DNA of 47,676 bases from Bacteroidetes bacterium UBA6221 (lineage in GTDB: Bacteria > Bacteroidota > Bacteroidia > Chitinophagales > Chitinophagaceae). Positions 23,895-33,503 of the stretch are shown here, one piece after another. The DNA lies in contig DISB01000014.1 of the NCBI GenBank assembly GCA_002421685.1, positions 1-47,676 on the forward strand, given 5' to 3'. Numbering within the stretch: the first letter of the stretch is position 1; each line of letters begins with the position of its first letter. The notes below the pieces were generated by a model. That model worked only from the letters and a program-made list of their open reading frames with translations. It ran no database searches and was not told where the DNA came from. The translations under genes and the position numbers were made by a program.

Positions 23895-26516
23895 TTATTG
23901 ATAGTCTTTCACGATATTCTTCAACTCGCTCAGTTTCAGCAGGGCTTCTACGGGTGTGAGCGTATTGATATCCGTTTCCGTCAGTATCTTCTGTACCTGT
24001 CGCAGGTCGTCGGCCAGGCCGCTGAATATGTTGAGCTGGTAGTTGGCGGCGGCGGGCTGAACTTTCTTTACTTTTTCCGCCGCTGAGTTTTCGCTGCCGT
24101 GTTTTTCCTCCAGCAGGCTGAGTATTTCGTTGGCACGCTCCAGCAGCGATTGTGGCATTCCCGCCATACGCGCCACCTGTATACCAAAACTGTGGCGGCT
24201 GCCTCCCGGCGCCAGCTTGCGCAGGAATATTACTTTATTGCCTGTTTCCTTGTGCGTGATATGATAATTGCGCACCCGCTCCAGTTTGCTTTCCAGTTCG
24301 TTCAGTTCGTGGTAGTGCGTGGCGAATAATGTCTTGGGTTTCGCGGCGGTATTGTGCAGGTGCTCCACTATCGACCAGGCTATGGAGATACCATCGTAGG
24401 TGCTGGTGCCGCGGCCTATCTCGTCCAGCAATACCAGGCTGCGCTCGCTGATGTTGTTGATAATGCTCGCTGTTTCGTTCATCTCCACCATGAACGTACT
24501 TTCGCCGCCACTCAGGTTGTCTGAAGCGCCCACTCGGGTAAATATCTTATCGGTAAGGCCTATGCGCGCACTGTCGGCGGGTACGAAGCTACCCATATGC
24601 GCCATAAGTGTAATGATAGCCGTCTGGCGCAGGAGCGCGGATTTACCGCTCATGTTAGGCCCGGTAAGTATGATTATCTGCTGGCCGGTCTTATCCAGCA
24701 GCAGGTCGTTGGCAATATAAGACTCACCGGGTGGCAGGCGTTGTTCTATCACGGGGTGCCGTGCTTGTTTGATGTCCAGCACGGGCTCGTCTGTTATTTC
24801 GGGTCTGTGGTATTTATACTGTTGCGCATTGCGTGCAAAACAGAGCAGGCAGTCGAGTTGTGCAATAATATGCGCGTTGGTCTGTATCGTGGAAATATAC
24901 GGCTCTATCTCCGCCAGCAACTGCTGGTACAGGTCCTGCTCTATGGCCAGTATCTTTTCCTCCGCACCCAGTATTTTTTCTTCGTATTCTTTCAGCTCCT
25001 GGGTGATGTATCGTTCCGCATTGGCAAGGGTCTGCTTCCTTATCCATTCTCCCGGCACTTTATCTTTGTGCGTATTGGTCACTTCCAGGTAATAGCCGAA
25101 AACATTGTTGAACGAGATCTTCAACGATGGTATGCCCGTGCGTTCCGATTCTTTTTGTTGTATTTCCAGCAGGTAGGTCTTACCGCTTCTCGATATTCTG
25201 CGCAGGTCGTCCAGTTCTGCAGATATACCATCCCTGATGATACCGCCTTTTGCGGTTTGTGCCGGTGCGTCATCCACCAGTGTCGAAAGAATACGGTGCT
25301 GCAGTTCTTTCAGTGGCTGCACCTGGTGCACCAGGCGGCAGAGCGGTTCATACCCGCCGGCATTACACTGCTCATGTATGTCAGCTATGAATTTCAGGCT
25401 GCGCGCCAGTTGCCCTATTTCCCGCGGATTGGCTTTCTTCAAGGGTATCTTGCCCACCAGCCGTTCCACATCACCTATTTGTTTCAGTTGATTGATGAGT
25501 TCATGGTTCAGTTGCTGGTCTTTGATAAAATGACTTACTAAATCCAGCCGCGCATTGATACGGTGCATATCCGATAAGGGGAATATCATCCAGCGCTTCA
25601 GCATGCGGGCGCCCATAGGTGTGCACGTATTGTCGATGGCCTGCAGCAGGCAGGCGCCTTTTTCGTCGGTACTGTGTACCAGCTCCAGGTTGCGTATGGT
25701 AAACCTGTCCATCCACAGGAACTCATCGGCTACAATGCGTTGCAGGGTATTGAGGTGCTGCAGGTTGGCATGTTCCGTATCCTTCAGGTAATGCAGTGCA
25801 GCGCCTGCAGCTATAGATGCGGCTTTCAGTTCCTCTATGCCATAGCCTTTCAGCGATATGGTCTGGAAATGGCCGGTAAGCAGCTCGTAGGTATATTGTT
25901 CCTGGAAGACCCATTCGTCCAGCAGGAAGGTATAGGCTTTGTTATCAAATTGCTCTCTGTATCTTTTCTGCTGCGATTTGGACAGCAGTATCTCCGAGGG
26001 TTGGAAACTCTGCAACAGCTTGTCCATATACTCCACCGTACCCTGCGCTGCATAGAACTCACCGGTGCTTATATCCAGGAAGGCCACACCGCATTGCTCA
26101 TCACCCAGGTACAGTGCCGCCAGGAAGTTGTTGGTCTTATTTTCCAGCAGTTTATCGTTGGTTGCTACGCCGGGGGTTACCAGTTCCGTCACGCCGCGCT
26201 TCACTATGCCTTTTACCGTCTTCGGGTCTTCCAGTTGGTCGCATATGGCTACACGATAGCCCGCCTTTACCAGCTTGTGCAGGTAAGTATCAACCGAATG
26301 GTGGGGGAAGCCTGCCAGTTCAATATGCGATGCAGAGCCGTTAGCCCTCTTGGTAAGCGTTATGCCTAATACCCTTGAAGATATCAGCGCATCCTCCCCG
26401 AATGTTTCATAAAAATCACCTACACGGAACAACAAAACTGCATCGGGATATTTGGCTTTGATATCCTTATGCTGCTTCATCAGTGGTGTTTCCGCTATCT
26501 TGGTTCCCTTTGCCAT
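23895..26516 (-). CDS. mutS: MutS, DNA mismatch recognition ATPase
   Basis: The 873-residue product is a full-length MutS1. The mismatch-reading loop FYETF is near residues 31-35 in VGDFYETFGEDA. Connector, lever and clamp domains follow. The ATPase has Walker A GPNMSGKS at 619-626, then DNLSGGESTFMVEMNETA, Walker B with DEIGRGTSTYDG from 698, and the conserved FATHYHEL. The C-terminal helices after 800 support dimer and tetramer formation. It recognises mismatches and recruits MutL. A -7 promoter element lies just upstream. Confidence 0.96.
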   Translation of the reverse strand: MAKGTKIAETPLMKQHKDIKAKYPDAVLLFRVGDFYETFGEDALISSRVLGITLTKRANGSASHIELAGFPHHSVDTYLHKLVKAGYRVAICDQLEDPKTVKGIVKRGVTELVTPGVATNDKLLENKTNNFLAALYLGDEQCGVAFLDISTGEFYAAQGTVEYMDKLLQSFQPSEILLSKSQQKRYREQFDNKAYTFLLDEWVFQEQYTYELLTGHFQTISLKGYGIEELKAASIAAGAALHYLKDTEHANLQHLNTLQRIVADEFLWMDRFTIRNLELVHSTDEKGACLLQAIDNTCTPMGARMLKRWMIFPLSDMHRINARLDLVSHFIKDQQLNHELINQLKQIGDVERLVGKIPLKKANPREIGQLARSLKFIADIHEQCNAGGYEPLCRLVHQVQPLKELQHRILSTLVDDAPAQTAKGGIIRDGISAELDDLRRISRSGKTYLLEIQQKESERTGIPSLKISFNNVFGYYLEVTNTHKDKVPGEWIRKQTLANAERYITQELKEYEEKILGAEEKILAIEQDLYQQLLAEIEPYISTIQTNAHIIAQLDCLLCFARNAQQYKYHRPEITDEPVLDIKQARHPVIEQRLPPGESYIANDLLLDKTGQQIIILTGPNMSGKSALLRQTAIITLMAHMGSFVPADSARIGLTDKIFTRVGASDNLSGGESTFMVEMNETASIINNISERSLVLLDEIGRGTSTYDGISIAWSIVEHLHNTAAKPKTLFATHYHELNELESKLERVRNYHITHKETGNKVIFLRKLAPGGSRHSFGIQVARMAGMPQSLLERANEILSLLEEKHGSENSAAEKVKKVQPAAANYQLNIFSGLADDLRQVQKILTETDINTLTPVEALLKLSELKNIVKDYQ

Positions 26517-26525
26517 GGCAGGTTA

Positions 26526-26533
26526 CAAACCTA
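26526..26533 (-). promoter_or_regulatory. Possible -7 element of mutS
   Basis: Read leftward it is TAGGTTTG, an exact TAnnTTTG match, only 9 bp before the mutS ATG, so the leader would be very short. No good -33 element is seen. Confidence 0.33.
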
Positions 26534-26610
26534 ATGAAAACCAGTTAACATCGGTACAATTCCCTGACCGTGTTGAAGAATAGTGGATAACTGTATAAGA
26601 ATTGGTGGTT

Positions 26611-27393
26611 TTAGTCTTTCTTTTTTACGATATGAATATCATCTATCCAGCAATGTTCCATATTTGTCCAGCATTGAATAGCCAGGGGGCTGTTTGATTT
26701 TGTGATTACCTGAAAAGAATATAATCGCCAGTCTTTATTAGTATAGCTACCGTCTCCAACCACGATATGACCATCACCTAACCAATCGCCGTCCTGCATG
26801 GCTATTACCTGTAGAGATGGGCCGTTATCCCTGGAAGTATAGCCGTAAAGTTTCGCCCAAAAACGAATTTTATATACGGTTTGTGCTTCAATATTATTTA
26901 TGTAGCCATTTATCGAAAGGCTTCTTTGATTGACCGAACCGGGTTTGTAGGGAGACGACATGAACAACGAAACGGATTTATTATAGGAAATGCTGTTGTC
27001 AATTTTTAATGTTTGGTCATCGTCCTTTAAAATGTCCCAGTTATCAGTAAAGCAATCCATATCTTCAAAATCTGCGCATACAAGAAGGATTGCGTCCGAA
27101 GTGCCTCCGTTTGATGTCAACTTTGTAAGTTTTTGCCTTTGGACGATTCTTAGAGATGTGAATTCGACAATATTTTCCTCTACGGCCGGTTCTGTGTATG
27201 ATGCAGCAGGATCAGCCATTTGAAACGTTAGTTCATTTGACACTGATGTTATACTGTCTTGTAAAAGAGCTATTTCTGCAGCCAATTGTTCATTTTCAAT
27301 ATTTTTTGCGGATGCCGGGCTGTCTGCATTTTTTTTGTTACAGGCAAACAGTGTTATGGAAATGGCTAAAGCCAAAAGGGTTATATTTCTCAT
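26611..27393 (-). CDS. Lipoprotein with a probable carbohydrate-binding-like domain
   Basis: The 260-residue product has a lipoprotein signal ending LFACNKK (Cys near 18). A short helical linker (30-60) is followed by a beta-rich region (about 100-258). Its pattern, with FTDNWDILK, VSLFMSSPYKPG, YKIRFWAKLYGY and a final CWIDDIHIVKK, resembles the jelly-roll domains often found in surface proteins of this phylum. That is inference from pattern only. It is separate from mutS by 94 bp, and no enzyme motif was seen. Confidence 0.62.
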   Translation of the reverse strand: MRNITLLALAISITLFACNKKNADSPASAKNIENEQLAAEIALLQDSITSVSNELTFQMADPAASYTEPAVEENIVEFTSLRIVQRQKLTKLTSNGGTSDAILLVCADFEDMDCFTDNWDILKDDDQTLKIDNSISYNKSVSLFMSSPYKPGSVNQRSLSINGYINNIEAQTVYKIRFWAKLYGYTSRDNGPSLQVIAMQDGDWLGDGHIVVGDGSYTNKDWRLYSFQVITKSNSPLAIQCWTNMEHCWIDDIHIVKKKD

Positions 27394-27468
27394 GACATAT
27401 CGGTTTTACAGCAAGTTATATTGTTTTGTTTGAATTATATATGCATTTCGTGCATTTTGACAATTGAA

Positions 27469-29112
27469 TTATAATTTCGGTCTTATCAGAAAATCCTCAG
27501 AGAATTGCACATTATACCCTCCTTTTTTCCACGTTACGCTCTGCCATTCGCCGGAGACGGTGATGTCTGCATGTGCTTTACCGCCTTTCACCGATATAGG
27601 TAATGAAAACCCATCCACCGTATTGCTGAAACGATAATGTAATTTTTTCTCCTTCTTATTGATATACCATTCCAGCTCGGGTATGTCTTTGGTACGCAGG
27701 TATTGGTCGAAGAATGGTTGCAGCCGCAGGCCGCTCTTGTCTATGATATACTGCTCCACCTGTGCCGAGGTAACGGTCTTGTGGTAGAAGTCTGTGTTCA
27801 GCCCGCGCAGCAGCCGGCGAAATTGTTCATCATCACCCATCATCATCCTTATCATATGCACTACTGCGGCACCTTTATCGTATTTGTCCGGTGAGCCCTC
27901 ATCATGCACGCCATAGTCGCCAATCACCGGGCGGTTGTTCAGTATATTCTTCCATTCGCCACGCGCGTACTCATAGGCTTTCTCTTTACCAAAAGCGCAT
28001 TCTGCAAACAAGGCCTCCGTGTAGGTAGTAAACCCTTCGTGTATCCAGTTGTCAGCTACATCTTTCGCGGTTATGTTGTTGCCAAACCATTCGTGCCCGC
28101 TTTCATGCACAATGATGAAATCGAACAGCAAGCCCACTCCCGTGCCGCTGCGGTCTTCGCCCAGGTAGCCCATTTTGTATTTGTTGCCATAAGCTACTGC
28201 GCTCTGGTGCTCCATGCCTAAATAAGGGGCTTCCACCAGTTTATACCCATCTTCATAAAAAGGGTAGGGGCCCATCCAGTATTCAAAGCAGCGCAGTATT
28301 TCTTTAGTCACTTTGAAGTGTTTGCTTGCTTTTGCTTCATTATGTTTCAGCGGAAAGTAGCCTATATCCAGCATGCCTTTCTCTCCTTTCATTGTATCCG
28401 GCCAGCCGGCATAGTTGCCTATGTAAAAGGTGGTGTTATAACTGTTGATTGGATTTTTTACCCGCCATACCCAGAGGGAGGCCGTGCTGTCCTGGTTGTC
28501 ATTGCGGGCGGCAAATTTACCATTGCTGATGGTAATAAGCCCGTAGGGCACATAAAGGTTTATGGTCATACCGTTTTCCGGTTCATCGCCCTGGTAATCT
28601 TTGCAGGGCCACCAGCTGCTGGCGCCCAGTCCCTGGCAGGCTACGGCTATCCATGGTTTGCCTTCGCTGTCTTTGGTCCAGATAAAGCCACCGTCCCATG
28701 GCGGTAATTTTGCCTGCCTAGGTTTACCGTGATAGTAGAGTACTACCTTATTTTCTTCGCCGGGTGGTTGTATATCGAAGTCGCCGGTTAGCCAATACAG
28801 GTTTCCTTCTCTTGTTATTTTCAGTTTCTGTTTCCCTGCAACGGCGCTGTCCAAAACCATCGGCTCCTGCATATCTATCTGCATACTATCTCCCGGCCTG
28901 CCATGAACATCATAGGTGATGATATTCATGCCGGATATGCTTTTGGCTGTTGTGTCAAAAGCCAGGTACAGGTAATACTCACGCACATCCCACCAGTTTC
29001 TGCCGCTGCCATTACCGCCCCGCAGGCTGTCCTGCCGGGTATAAGCAACTGTGGTATTTGCAGGGAGCAAATACCACAGAACTGATATGATAAAAAAGAC
29101 TTTTTGCTTCAT
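27469..29112 (-). CDS. Exported M1-family aminopeptidase
   Basis: The 547-residue product has a signal peptide (about 1-23). An N-terminal beta domain is followed by the catalytic domain: the substrate-binding GMEN-like segment appears as LGMEHQSAVAYGN near 300, and the zinc site is HESGH (336-340) with E359, i.e. HExxH-x18-E. A catalytic Tyr is expected near 420. The C-terminal helical domain of large M1 enzymes is absent, as in other short bacterial members. It should trim peptides in the periplasm. It is the last gene of the FKBP operon and its start overlaps the previous stop (TAATG). Confidence 0.9.
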   Translation of the reverse strand: MKQKVFFIISVLWYLLPANTTVAYTRQDSLRGGNGSGRNWWDVREYYLYLAFDTTAKSISGMNIITYDVHGRPGDSMQIDMQEPMVLDSAVAGKQKLKITREGNLYWLTGDFDIQPPGEENKVVLYYHGKPRQAKLPPWDGGFIWTKDSEGKPWIAVACQGLGASSWWPCKDYQGDEPENGMTINLYVPYGLITISNGKFAARNDNQDSTASLWVWRVKNPINSYNTTFYIGNYAGWPDTMKGEKGMLDIGYFPLKHNEAKASKHFKVTKEILRCFEYWMGPYPFYEDGYKLVEAPYLGMEHQSAVAYGNKYKMGYLGEDRSGTGVGLLFDFIIVHESGHEWFGNNITAKDVADNWIHEGFTTYTEALFAECAFGKEKAYEYARGEWKNILNNRPVIGDYGVHDEGSPDKYDKGAAVVHMIRMMMGDDEQFRRLLRGLNTDFYHKTVTSAQVEQYIIDKSGLRLQPFFDQYLRTKDIPELEWYINKKEKKLHYRFSNTVDGFSLPISVKGGKAHADITVSGEWQSVTWKKGGYNVQFSEDFLIRPKL

Positions 29113-30101
29113 TACTCTACTATGTCCACTAATTCAACATCAAATACCAATATACCGTTGGCGGGTATTTTGGGGCTGGGAGAATTTTTGCCATAAGCCA
29201 GGTGAGAGGGAATGTACAATGTACCTTTGCCACCTTCTTTCAGCAGGGCTATTCCTTCATCCCATCCTTTTATCACGCTGCCTGTACCCAATACAAACTG
29301 GAAAGGCTCCACGTGCTGAAACTGCGGGTCAACGTTTGAGTCGAATTTCTCGCCATTCAGCAGCATACCGGTATAATTTACGGATACTTTTTTGCCGGCA
29401 GTAGCCTGTGCACCGGTGCCTTGTTTGCTGATAGTATAGTATAGACCGGAACCTGTTTTCTCTGCTTTTATTTTATTCTTTGCCAGGTGCTCCTGTATCA
29501 GTTTGTCATCTATCTCAACCTGCTTGGCTGCGTCCGCTTGTTCCTGTTTTTCTTTTAAGGCCTTGGGTGTTACACTCACTATTTTCACGTTATACACCAC
29601 TTTCTGGTCCGTACCTTTTTTCATCCAGGGAGCCTCGGGCGCTCCGGCGGCAAGCAGCGAATCTACCGATAACCTCACTTGTGCACTGTCTCCGGCTGTC
29701 ATAAATTTCAATGCCTCCAGCAGGTCGCCGCGGAAAGGAGATTTTTGCAACGGAACCGGTGCGGGTTCGCCGTTCATCGCGGTCCTTGTGTCAAATATCA
29801 TGCTGTCGTCCACGGTCATGTTCAGGTGTAGCTCTACATGGTCGCCATAGTCGGGGTATATGTCGCCGGGTGCGTCCACTATCAGTTTATAGTCCGTACC
29901 TGCCTCCATTTTTATATACTCGCCGCCGGCTTTTTTTTGTACGCCTTTCATTGCTGTTTCTTTCTTAGCCGGCGCTGCCTTATCCACAGCTTCAGTTTTG
30001 TCCTTTACAGTGGTGGAGGCTTCTTTCTTTTCCGATTTCTTAAATATGCTACACGAGCCGGTGGCTACGGCCAATGCAAGTACTATCGTTACCTTCTTCA
30101 T
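29112..30101 (-). CDS. FKBP-type peptidyl-prolyl isomerase lipoprotein 1
   Basis: The 329-residue product has a lipoprotein signal ending ATGSC (Cys near 17) and a Lys/Glu/Ala-rich linker to about 55. A first, degenerate FKBP-like domain (about 60-175) keeps the fold pattern but not the active-site aromatics. The second domain (about 215-329) is a normal FKBP with VSVNYTGMLLNGEKFDS, GTGSVIKGWDEGIALL and IPSHLAYG. It should catalyse proline isomerisation on exported proteins. It is the third of three tandem paralogues. Confidence 0.88.
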   Translation of the reverse strand: MKKVTIVLALAVATGSCSIFKKSEKKEASTTVKDKTEAVDKAAPAKKETAMKGVQKKAGGEYIKMEAGTDYKLIVDAPGDIYPDYGDHVELHLNMTVDDSMIFDTRTAMNGEPAPVPLQKSPFRGDLLEALKFMTAGDSAQVRLSVDSLLAAGAPEAPWMKKGTDQKVVYNVKIVSVTPKALKEKQEQADAAKQVEIDDKLIQEHLAKNKIKAEKTGSGLYYTISKQGTGAQATAGKKVSVNYTGMLLNGEKFDSNVDPQFQHVEPFQFVLGTGSVIKGWDEGIALLKEGGKGTLYIPSHLAYGKNSPSPKIPANGILVFDVELVDIVE

Positions 30102-30117
30102 TATTTATTATGGGTTT

Positions 30118-30996
30118 TTAAAAATCAACTAATTCCACTTCAAATATCAGTATCGAATTGGGTGGTATCTTCGGCGATGGCGACCTGTCTCCGTAGGCAA
30201 GGTACGAGGGGATATACAGCGTAGCTTTTTCGCCTTTTTTCAGCAGGGCTACGCCTTCGTCCCAACCCAATATCACCTGCCCGCGGCCCAGCGCAAAGGT
30301 GAGCGGCTCTTTGCCGGTGCTGGAGTCAAATATAGTGCCATCCATCAACCTGCCGGTATAATGGACTTTCACTTTTTGTCCCGGTATGGGCTTTTCACCA
30401 TTGGTCACGTGTGTCACTTGGTAATACAAGCCTGATTCGCGTCTTGCGGGGTGCAGGTTATTCTCTGCAAAATAATCCTGTAGCATCTTTTCGTCCTTCT
30501 TGGGGTCGCTGCTTTCCTGCGCTTTCGCTTCCCGCATCTTCTGTAGTTCGTCCGCTGTTTTTATCGATATCAGTTCTATAGAGTAAAGAATGCTCTTGCC
30601 TTCTTTCATCCAGGGCTGCATCGTTTGCTTATTCGCTTTCAGCGTATCTACAGGCACCAGGAATATGGCGCTGTCTCCCGCCGTCATCAGTGTAAACGCT
30701 TCCGACAGGTCGCCATTGAACCGCGGTGGCGCGGCAGGAAAGGCAACCGGTTTGCCCCCGGTTTGTTCTTTAGAACTGAATATCAGGCTATCCTCAAACC
30801 AGGTCTGTATATGCAGTTCCACGTAATCACCTTCCTTTGCATACTGGTCGCCTTTGGCATCCTTCAGTATCTTGTAACGGATGCCGCTTGCGGTCTTGGT
30901 AAACGGTACGTCTTTTACTTTGACCTTTTTGCTGGATGCACAACCCAGCAGGGTGGCGCAGGCAGCGGCAGTCAGTATGTAGTGAAAGTATTTCAT
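30118..30996 (-). CDS. FKBP-type peptidyl-prolyl isomerase lipoprotein 2
   Basis: The 292-residue product has a lipoprotein signal ending LLGC (Cys near 19). As in its neighbours there is a degenerate N-terminal FKBP-like domain (GDYVELHIQTWFEDSLIF near 60, then LMTAGDSAIFLVPVD) and a complete C-terminal one with VKVHYTGRLMDGTIFDS, GRGQVILGWDEGVALL and IPSYLAYGDRSPSPKIPPN. The linker between them is charged and helical. It is 16 bp upstream of copy 1. Confidence 0.88.
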   Translation of the reverse strand: MKYFHYILTAAACATLLGCASSKKVKVKDVPFTKTASGIRYKILKDAKGDQYAKEGDYVELHIQTWFEDSLIFSSKEQTGGKPVAFPAAPPRFNGDLSEAFTLMTAGDSAIFLVPVDTLKANKQTMQPWMKEGKSILYSIELISIKTADELQKMREAKAQESSDPKKDEKMLQDYFAENNLHPARRESGLYYQVTHVTNGEKPIPGQKVKVHYTGRLMDGTIFDSSTGKEPLTFALGRGQVILGWDEGVALLKKGEKATLYIPSYLAYGDRSPSPKIPPNSILIFEVELVDF

Positions 30997-31019
30997 ATAC
31001 CCCGGGGCGTTTTGTTTAA

Positions 31020-31922
31020 TTATTGCATGCTACCGGCTGTGGGCGTTTCTACATCAGTTACTTCTACCTCAAATACCAGTATCTCGTTCTCGCCAATTTC
31101 CGGGCCCATTGCGCGTTTGCCATAAGCGAGTGTGGACGGTACAAAGAACCTGGCCTTGCTGCCTTTTTTTAACAGCATCACGCCTTCATCCCAGCCCGGT
31201 ATCACTTCGCCCACACCTGCTGTGAAGGCGAAGGGCGACACATGGCTGAACTTGGGGTCAACGTTCGAGTCGAATTTTTCGCCTTTAAGGTTTGTGCCTG
31301 TGTAATTTACCGTTACCTTTTTGCCTTGGCTGATGGGTTCTCCGGTGCCTTCGCGGTCAATGATATAATACAAGCCCGATTCTGTCTTCTGTGGTTTCAA
31401 ACCTTTTTCGGTGAAATATGCCTGTAGTTTCTGGTCGTCAACGTCCTTCTGTTTAGCTGCGTCTTCGTCTGCTTTTTTCTGCATCTCTTCAGCCGACTTA
31501 AAGGATACCAGGCTTACCTCGTACACTACTGTATCTGTGCTTTTTGCAAATCCCGGGAATTCGCCCTGGGTATATTTCTTAGCAGTGTCTACCGGCACAT
31601 AGAAGATGGCGCTGTCGCCGGCCGACAGCAGTTTAATACCAGTTACCCAATCGCTTTTGAATGTGGCCTCGGGCAGGGGAAACTGGAAAGGTTCATTATT
31701 ATTCAATTGGCGGGAGTTAAGCAACACGCTATCGCCTATACGGATATTTACGTGCATTTCCACTATGTCATTTACCTGCGGATGCATGTCGCCGGGGGCG
31801 TCTTTGATAATCTTATACAAAAGCCCGTCTGATGTTTTTTTGAAACCACCTGTGTTATCGCAACTTGCTAAACCCATGCTAACTGCGCCCACTGTAAGCG
31901 CTAAAATCTGATTTTTTGTCAT
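31020..31922 (-). CDS. FKBP-type peptidyl-prolyl isomerase lipoprotein 3
   Basis: The 300-residue product has a lipoprotein signal ending LASC (Cys near 20). The N-terminal FKBP-like domain is degenerate (NDIVEMHVNIRIGDSVLL, then LLSAGDSAIFYVPVDTA), and the C-terminal domain is complete: VTVNYTGTNLKGEKFDS, GVGEVIPGWDEGVMLL, VPSTLAYGKRAMG. It lies 9 bp after the DHH phosphoesterase gene and 23 bp before copy 2, so it is the first FKBP of the operon. Confidence 0.88.
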   Translation of the reverse strand: MTKNQILALTVGAVSMGLASCDNTGGFKKTSDGLLYKIIKDAPGDMHPQVNDIVEMHVNIRIGDSVLLNSRQLNNNEPFQFPLPEATFKSDWVTGIKLLSAGDSAIFYVPVDTAKKYTQGEFPGFAKSTDTVVYEVSLVSFKSAEEMQKKADEDAAKQKDVDDQKLQAYFTEKGLKPQKTESGLYYIIDREGTGEPISQGKKVTVNYTGTNLKGEKFDSNVDPKFSHVSPFAFTAGVGEVIPGWDEGVMLLKKGSKARFFVPSTLAYGKRAMGPEIGENEILVFEVEVTDVETPTAGSMQ

Positions 31923-31931
31923 GTTTATTTT

Positions 31932-32930
31932 TTATCGGGGGTGAATATCGGATAAAATTTTCTTAAAAAACGCTACTGTCTCCGCAAAACTTTGCGTCGT
32001 TCTACCACCGGAGGCGTTGAAGTGCCCTCCTCCGTTAAAATATTCCCTGGCAAAGCTACTTACGTCAAAGTCGCCTTTGCTGCGGAAGGATAATTTTACT
32101 TCGTCGCTGCGTTCGGTTATCAACGTAGCAAAACGGATATTGGCAATGCTGAGGGGATAATTGACCAAACCCTCCAGGTCGCCGCTGTTCACTTCAAACA
32201 GTTTCAGGTCTTTCCTGGTCAGGCTGATAATCCCTGCTTTGTACTGGGGGAGTATTTCCATCTTTTCCAGCAATACATATCCCAGGAACTGCATGCGCTT
32301 GATTGACCATGAATCGTAAATAAACTCGTGTACCTTGCTATGTTCCAGGCCTTTGCGCATCAGGTCGGCCACCAGCTCGTGGGTTTCCGCCTTAGTTACC
32401 GGGAAACGGAACGACCCTGTATCGGTTAATACGCCCATGTAGATACACTCCGCTATTTCTTTGTCTATCAGCTTGTTATCACCTGCCAGGTTGATGAAGT
32501 CGTACACCATTTCGCAGGTACTGCTTTTTCCCGGAATGCTTACACCGTAATCCCATACCGCTGCAGGTAATAAGTGATGGTCTATCAAAGCTTTAGGTTG
32601 AGTTGCTTCACCTAATAATTGAGTAAGGTGCTTGGTACGGGAAAATTCGTTGAAGTCTACTCCGAATATGAGGTCTGCTTTCTTTAGTGCAGCTTTTACA
32701 GCCTCGGGCTCAGCCTCGTAGTTCAGCAGTTTCTGCACGCCGGGTGTCCACATCAGGAATTCAGGCAGTTCGCCCGGGGTGACCGGGGTAACGGTATGGC
32801 CCTTCTTCACCAGGTAATGGTACAGCGCCAGCATGCTACCTATGGCATCACCATCGGGTTTGTGGTGTGTGGTGATGAAGATGTTTTTTGGTGTTTGCAG
32901 TAAAGGAAAAATATCCTGTATAGGCCTCAT
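31932..32930 (-). CDS. DHH-family phosphoesterase (NrnA-like)
   Basis: The start is ATG 32930 (MRPIQDIFPLLQTPKNIFIT), giving 332 residues. The open frame runs to 33005, but that start would lie upstream of the promoter element at 32960-32967. Metal-binding motifs are THHKPDGDAIGS near residue 20, the DFNE segment, and LIDHHLLP near 130. The DHHA1 substrate-binding motif GGGHFNASGG is near the C-terminus. Relatives are nanoRNase/pAp phosphatases acting on short RNAs, pAp or cyclic dinucleotide products. It has no signal peptide, so it is cytosolic, unlike the exported products of the operon it leads. Confidence 0.88.
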   Translation of the reverse strand: MRPIQDIFPLLQTPKNIFITTHHKPDGDAIGSMLALYHYLVKKGHTVTPVTPGELPEFLMWTPGVQKLLNYEAEPEAVKAALKKADLIFGVDFNEFSRTKHLTQLLGEATQPKALIDHHLLPAAVWDYGVSIPGKSSTCEMVYDFINLAGDNKLIDKEIAECIYMGVLTDTGSFRFPVTKAETHELVADLMRKGLEHSKVHEFIYDSWSIKRMQFLGYVLLEKMEILPQYKAGIISLTRKDLKLFEVNSGDLEGLVNYPLSIANIRFATLITERSDEVKLSFRSKGDFDVSSFAREYFNGGGHFNASGGRTTQSFAETVAFFKKILSDIHPR

Positions 32931-32959
32931 TATTATCTGTGAAATATTTGAATAAGGGG

Positions 32960-32990
32960 CAAAAGTACGCAACGCGAACCATCTATCACA
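32960..32990 (-). promoter_or_regulatory. Promoter of the DHH-FKBP-M1 operon
   Basis: Read leftward: TGTG (32990-32987), 19 bp, then TACTTTTG (32967-32960). The -7 element is exact, and the -33 element has one mismatch to TTTG. Transcription would begin near 32954, about 24 nt before the ATG at 32930. Confidence 0.55.
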
Positions 32991-33020
32991 GCAATTCATT
33001 TTCAAATCACAAATAAACCC

Positions 33021-33028
33021 TACTTTTG
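33021..33028 (+). promoter_or_regulatory. -7 promoter element of ndk
   Basis: TACTTTTG matches TAnnTTTG and lies 35 bp before the ndk start. The -33 region is AT-rich without an exact TTTG. It is divergent from the promoter at 32960-32990. Confidence 0.5.
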
Positions 33029-33062
33029 CGCCGTCTTTATAAAAATTAAAACACGAAGAGCA

Positions 33063-33479
33063 ATGTCAAACCGTACATTTACGATGATCAAGCCCGACGC
33101 AGTGGGCGCCGGAAATATCGGCAACATACTGCAAATGATAAACAACGCAGGTTTCAGGATAGTGGCCATGAAGTACACCAAACTGAGCATCGAGCAGGCA
33201 GGCCAGTTTTATGCAGTACACAGCGCACGCCCATTTTATGGCGAACTAACTGAGTTCATGAGCAGCGGCCCCATAGTAGCGGCTATACTGGAGAAAGACA
33301 ATGCAGTAGACGATTTCCGTAAGCTGATAGGCGCTACTAATCCTGCTGAAGCAGCCGAAGGTACTATCCGCAAGATGTACGCTAAGTCAATAGGCGAGAA
33401 CGCAGTACATGGTTCTGACAGCGACGAGAACGCCAAAATAGAGGGCGATTTCTTCTTTAGCGGACTTGAAAGGTTTTAA
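33063..33479 (+). CDS. ndk: Nucleoside diphosphate kinase
   Basis: It moves the terminal phosphate from ATP to other (deoxy)nucleoside diphosphates through a phospho-His. The 138-residue product begins with the family motif TFTMIKPDAV. The catalytic His lies in ENAVHGSDSDENA near residue 120, and the nucleotide-binding FYAVHSARPFYGELTEFM is also present. Length is normal. It is a single gene with its own promoter and terminator. Confidence 0.96.
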   Translation: MSNRTFTMIKPDAVGAGNIGNILQMINNAGFRIVAMKYTKLSIEQAGQFYAVHSARPFYGELTEFMSSGPIVAAILEKDNAVDDFRKLIGATNPAEAAEGTIRKMYAKSIGENAVHGSDSDENAKIEGDFFFSGLERF

Positions 33480-33503
33480 GCCAACCAGATTACAATAGAT
33501 TTG

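Noticed and set aside
24597..25541. 314-codon frame on the + strand
   Set aside because: It lies within mutS on the opposite strand; composition is that of a shadow frame.
25674..26369. 231-codon frame on the + strand
   Set aside because: It is also antisense to mutS, with no signal or motif of its own.
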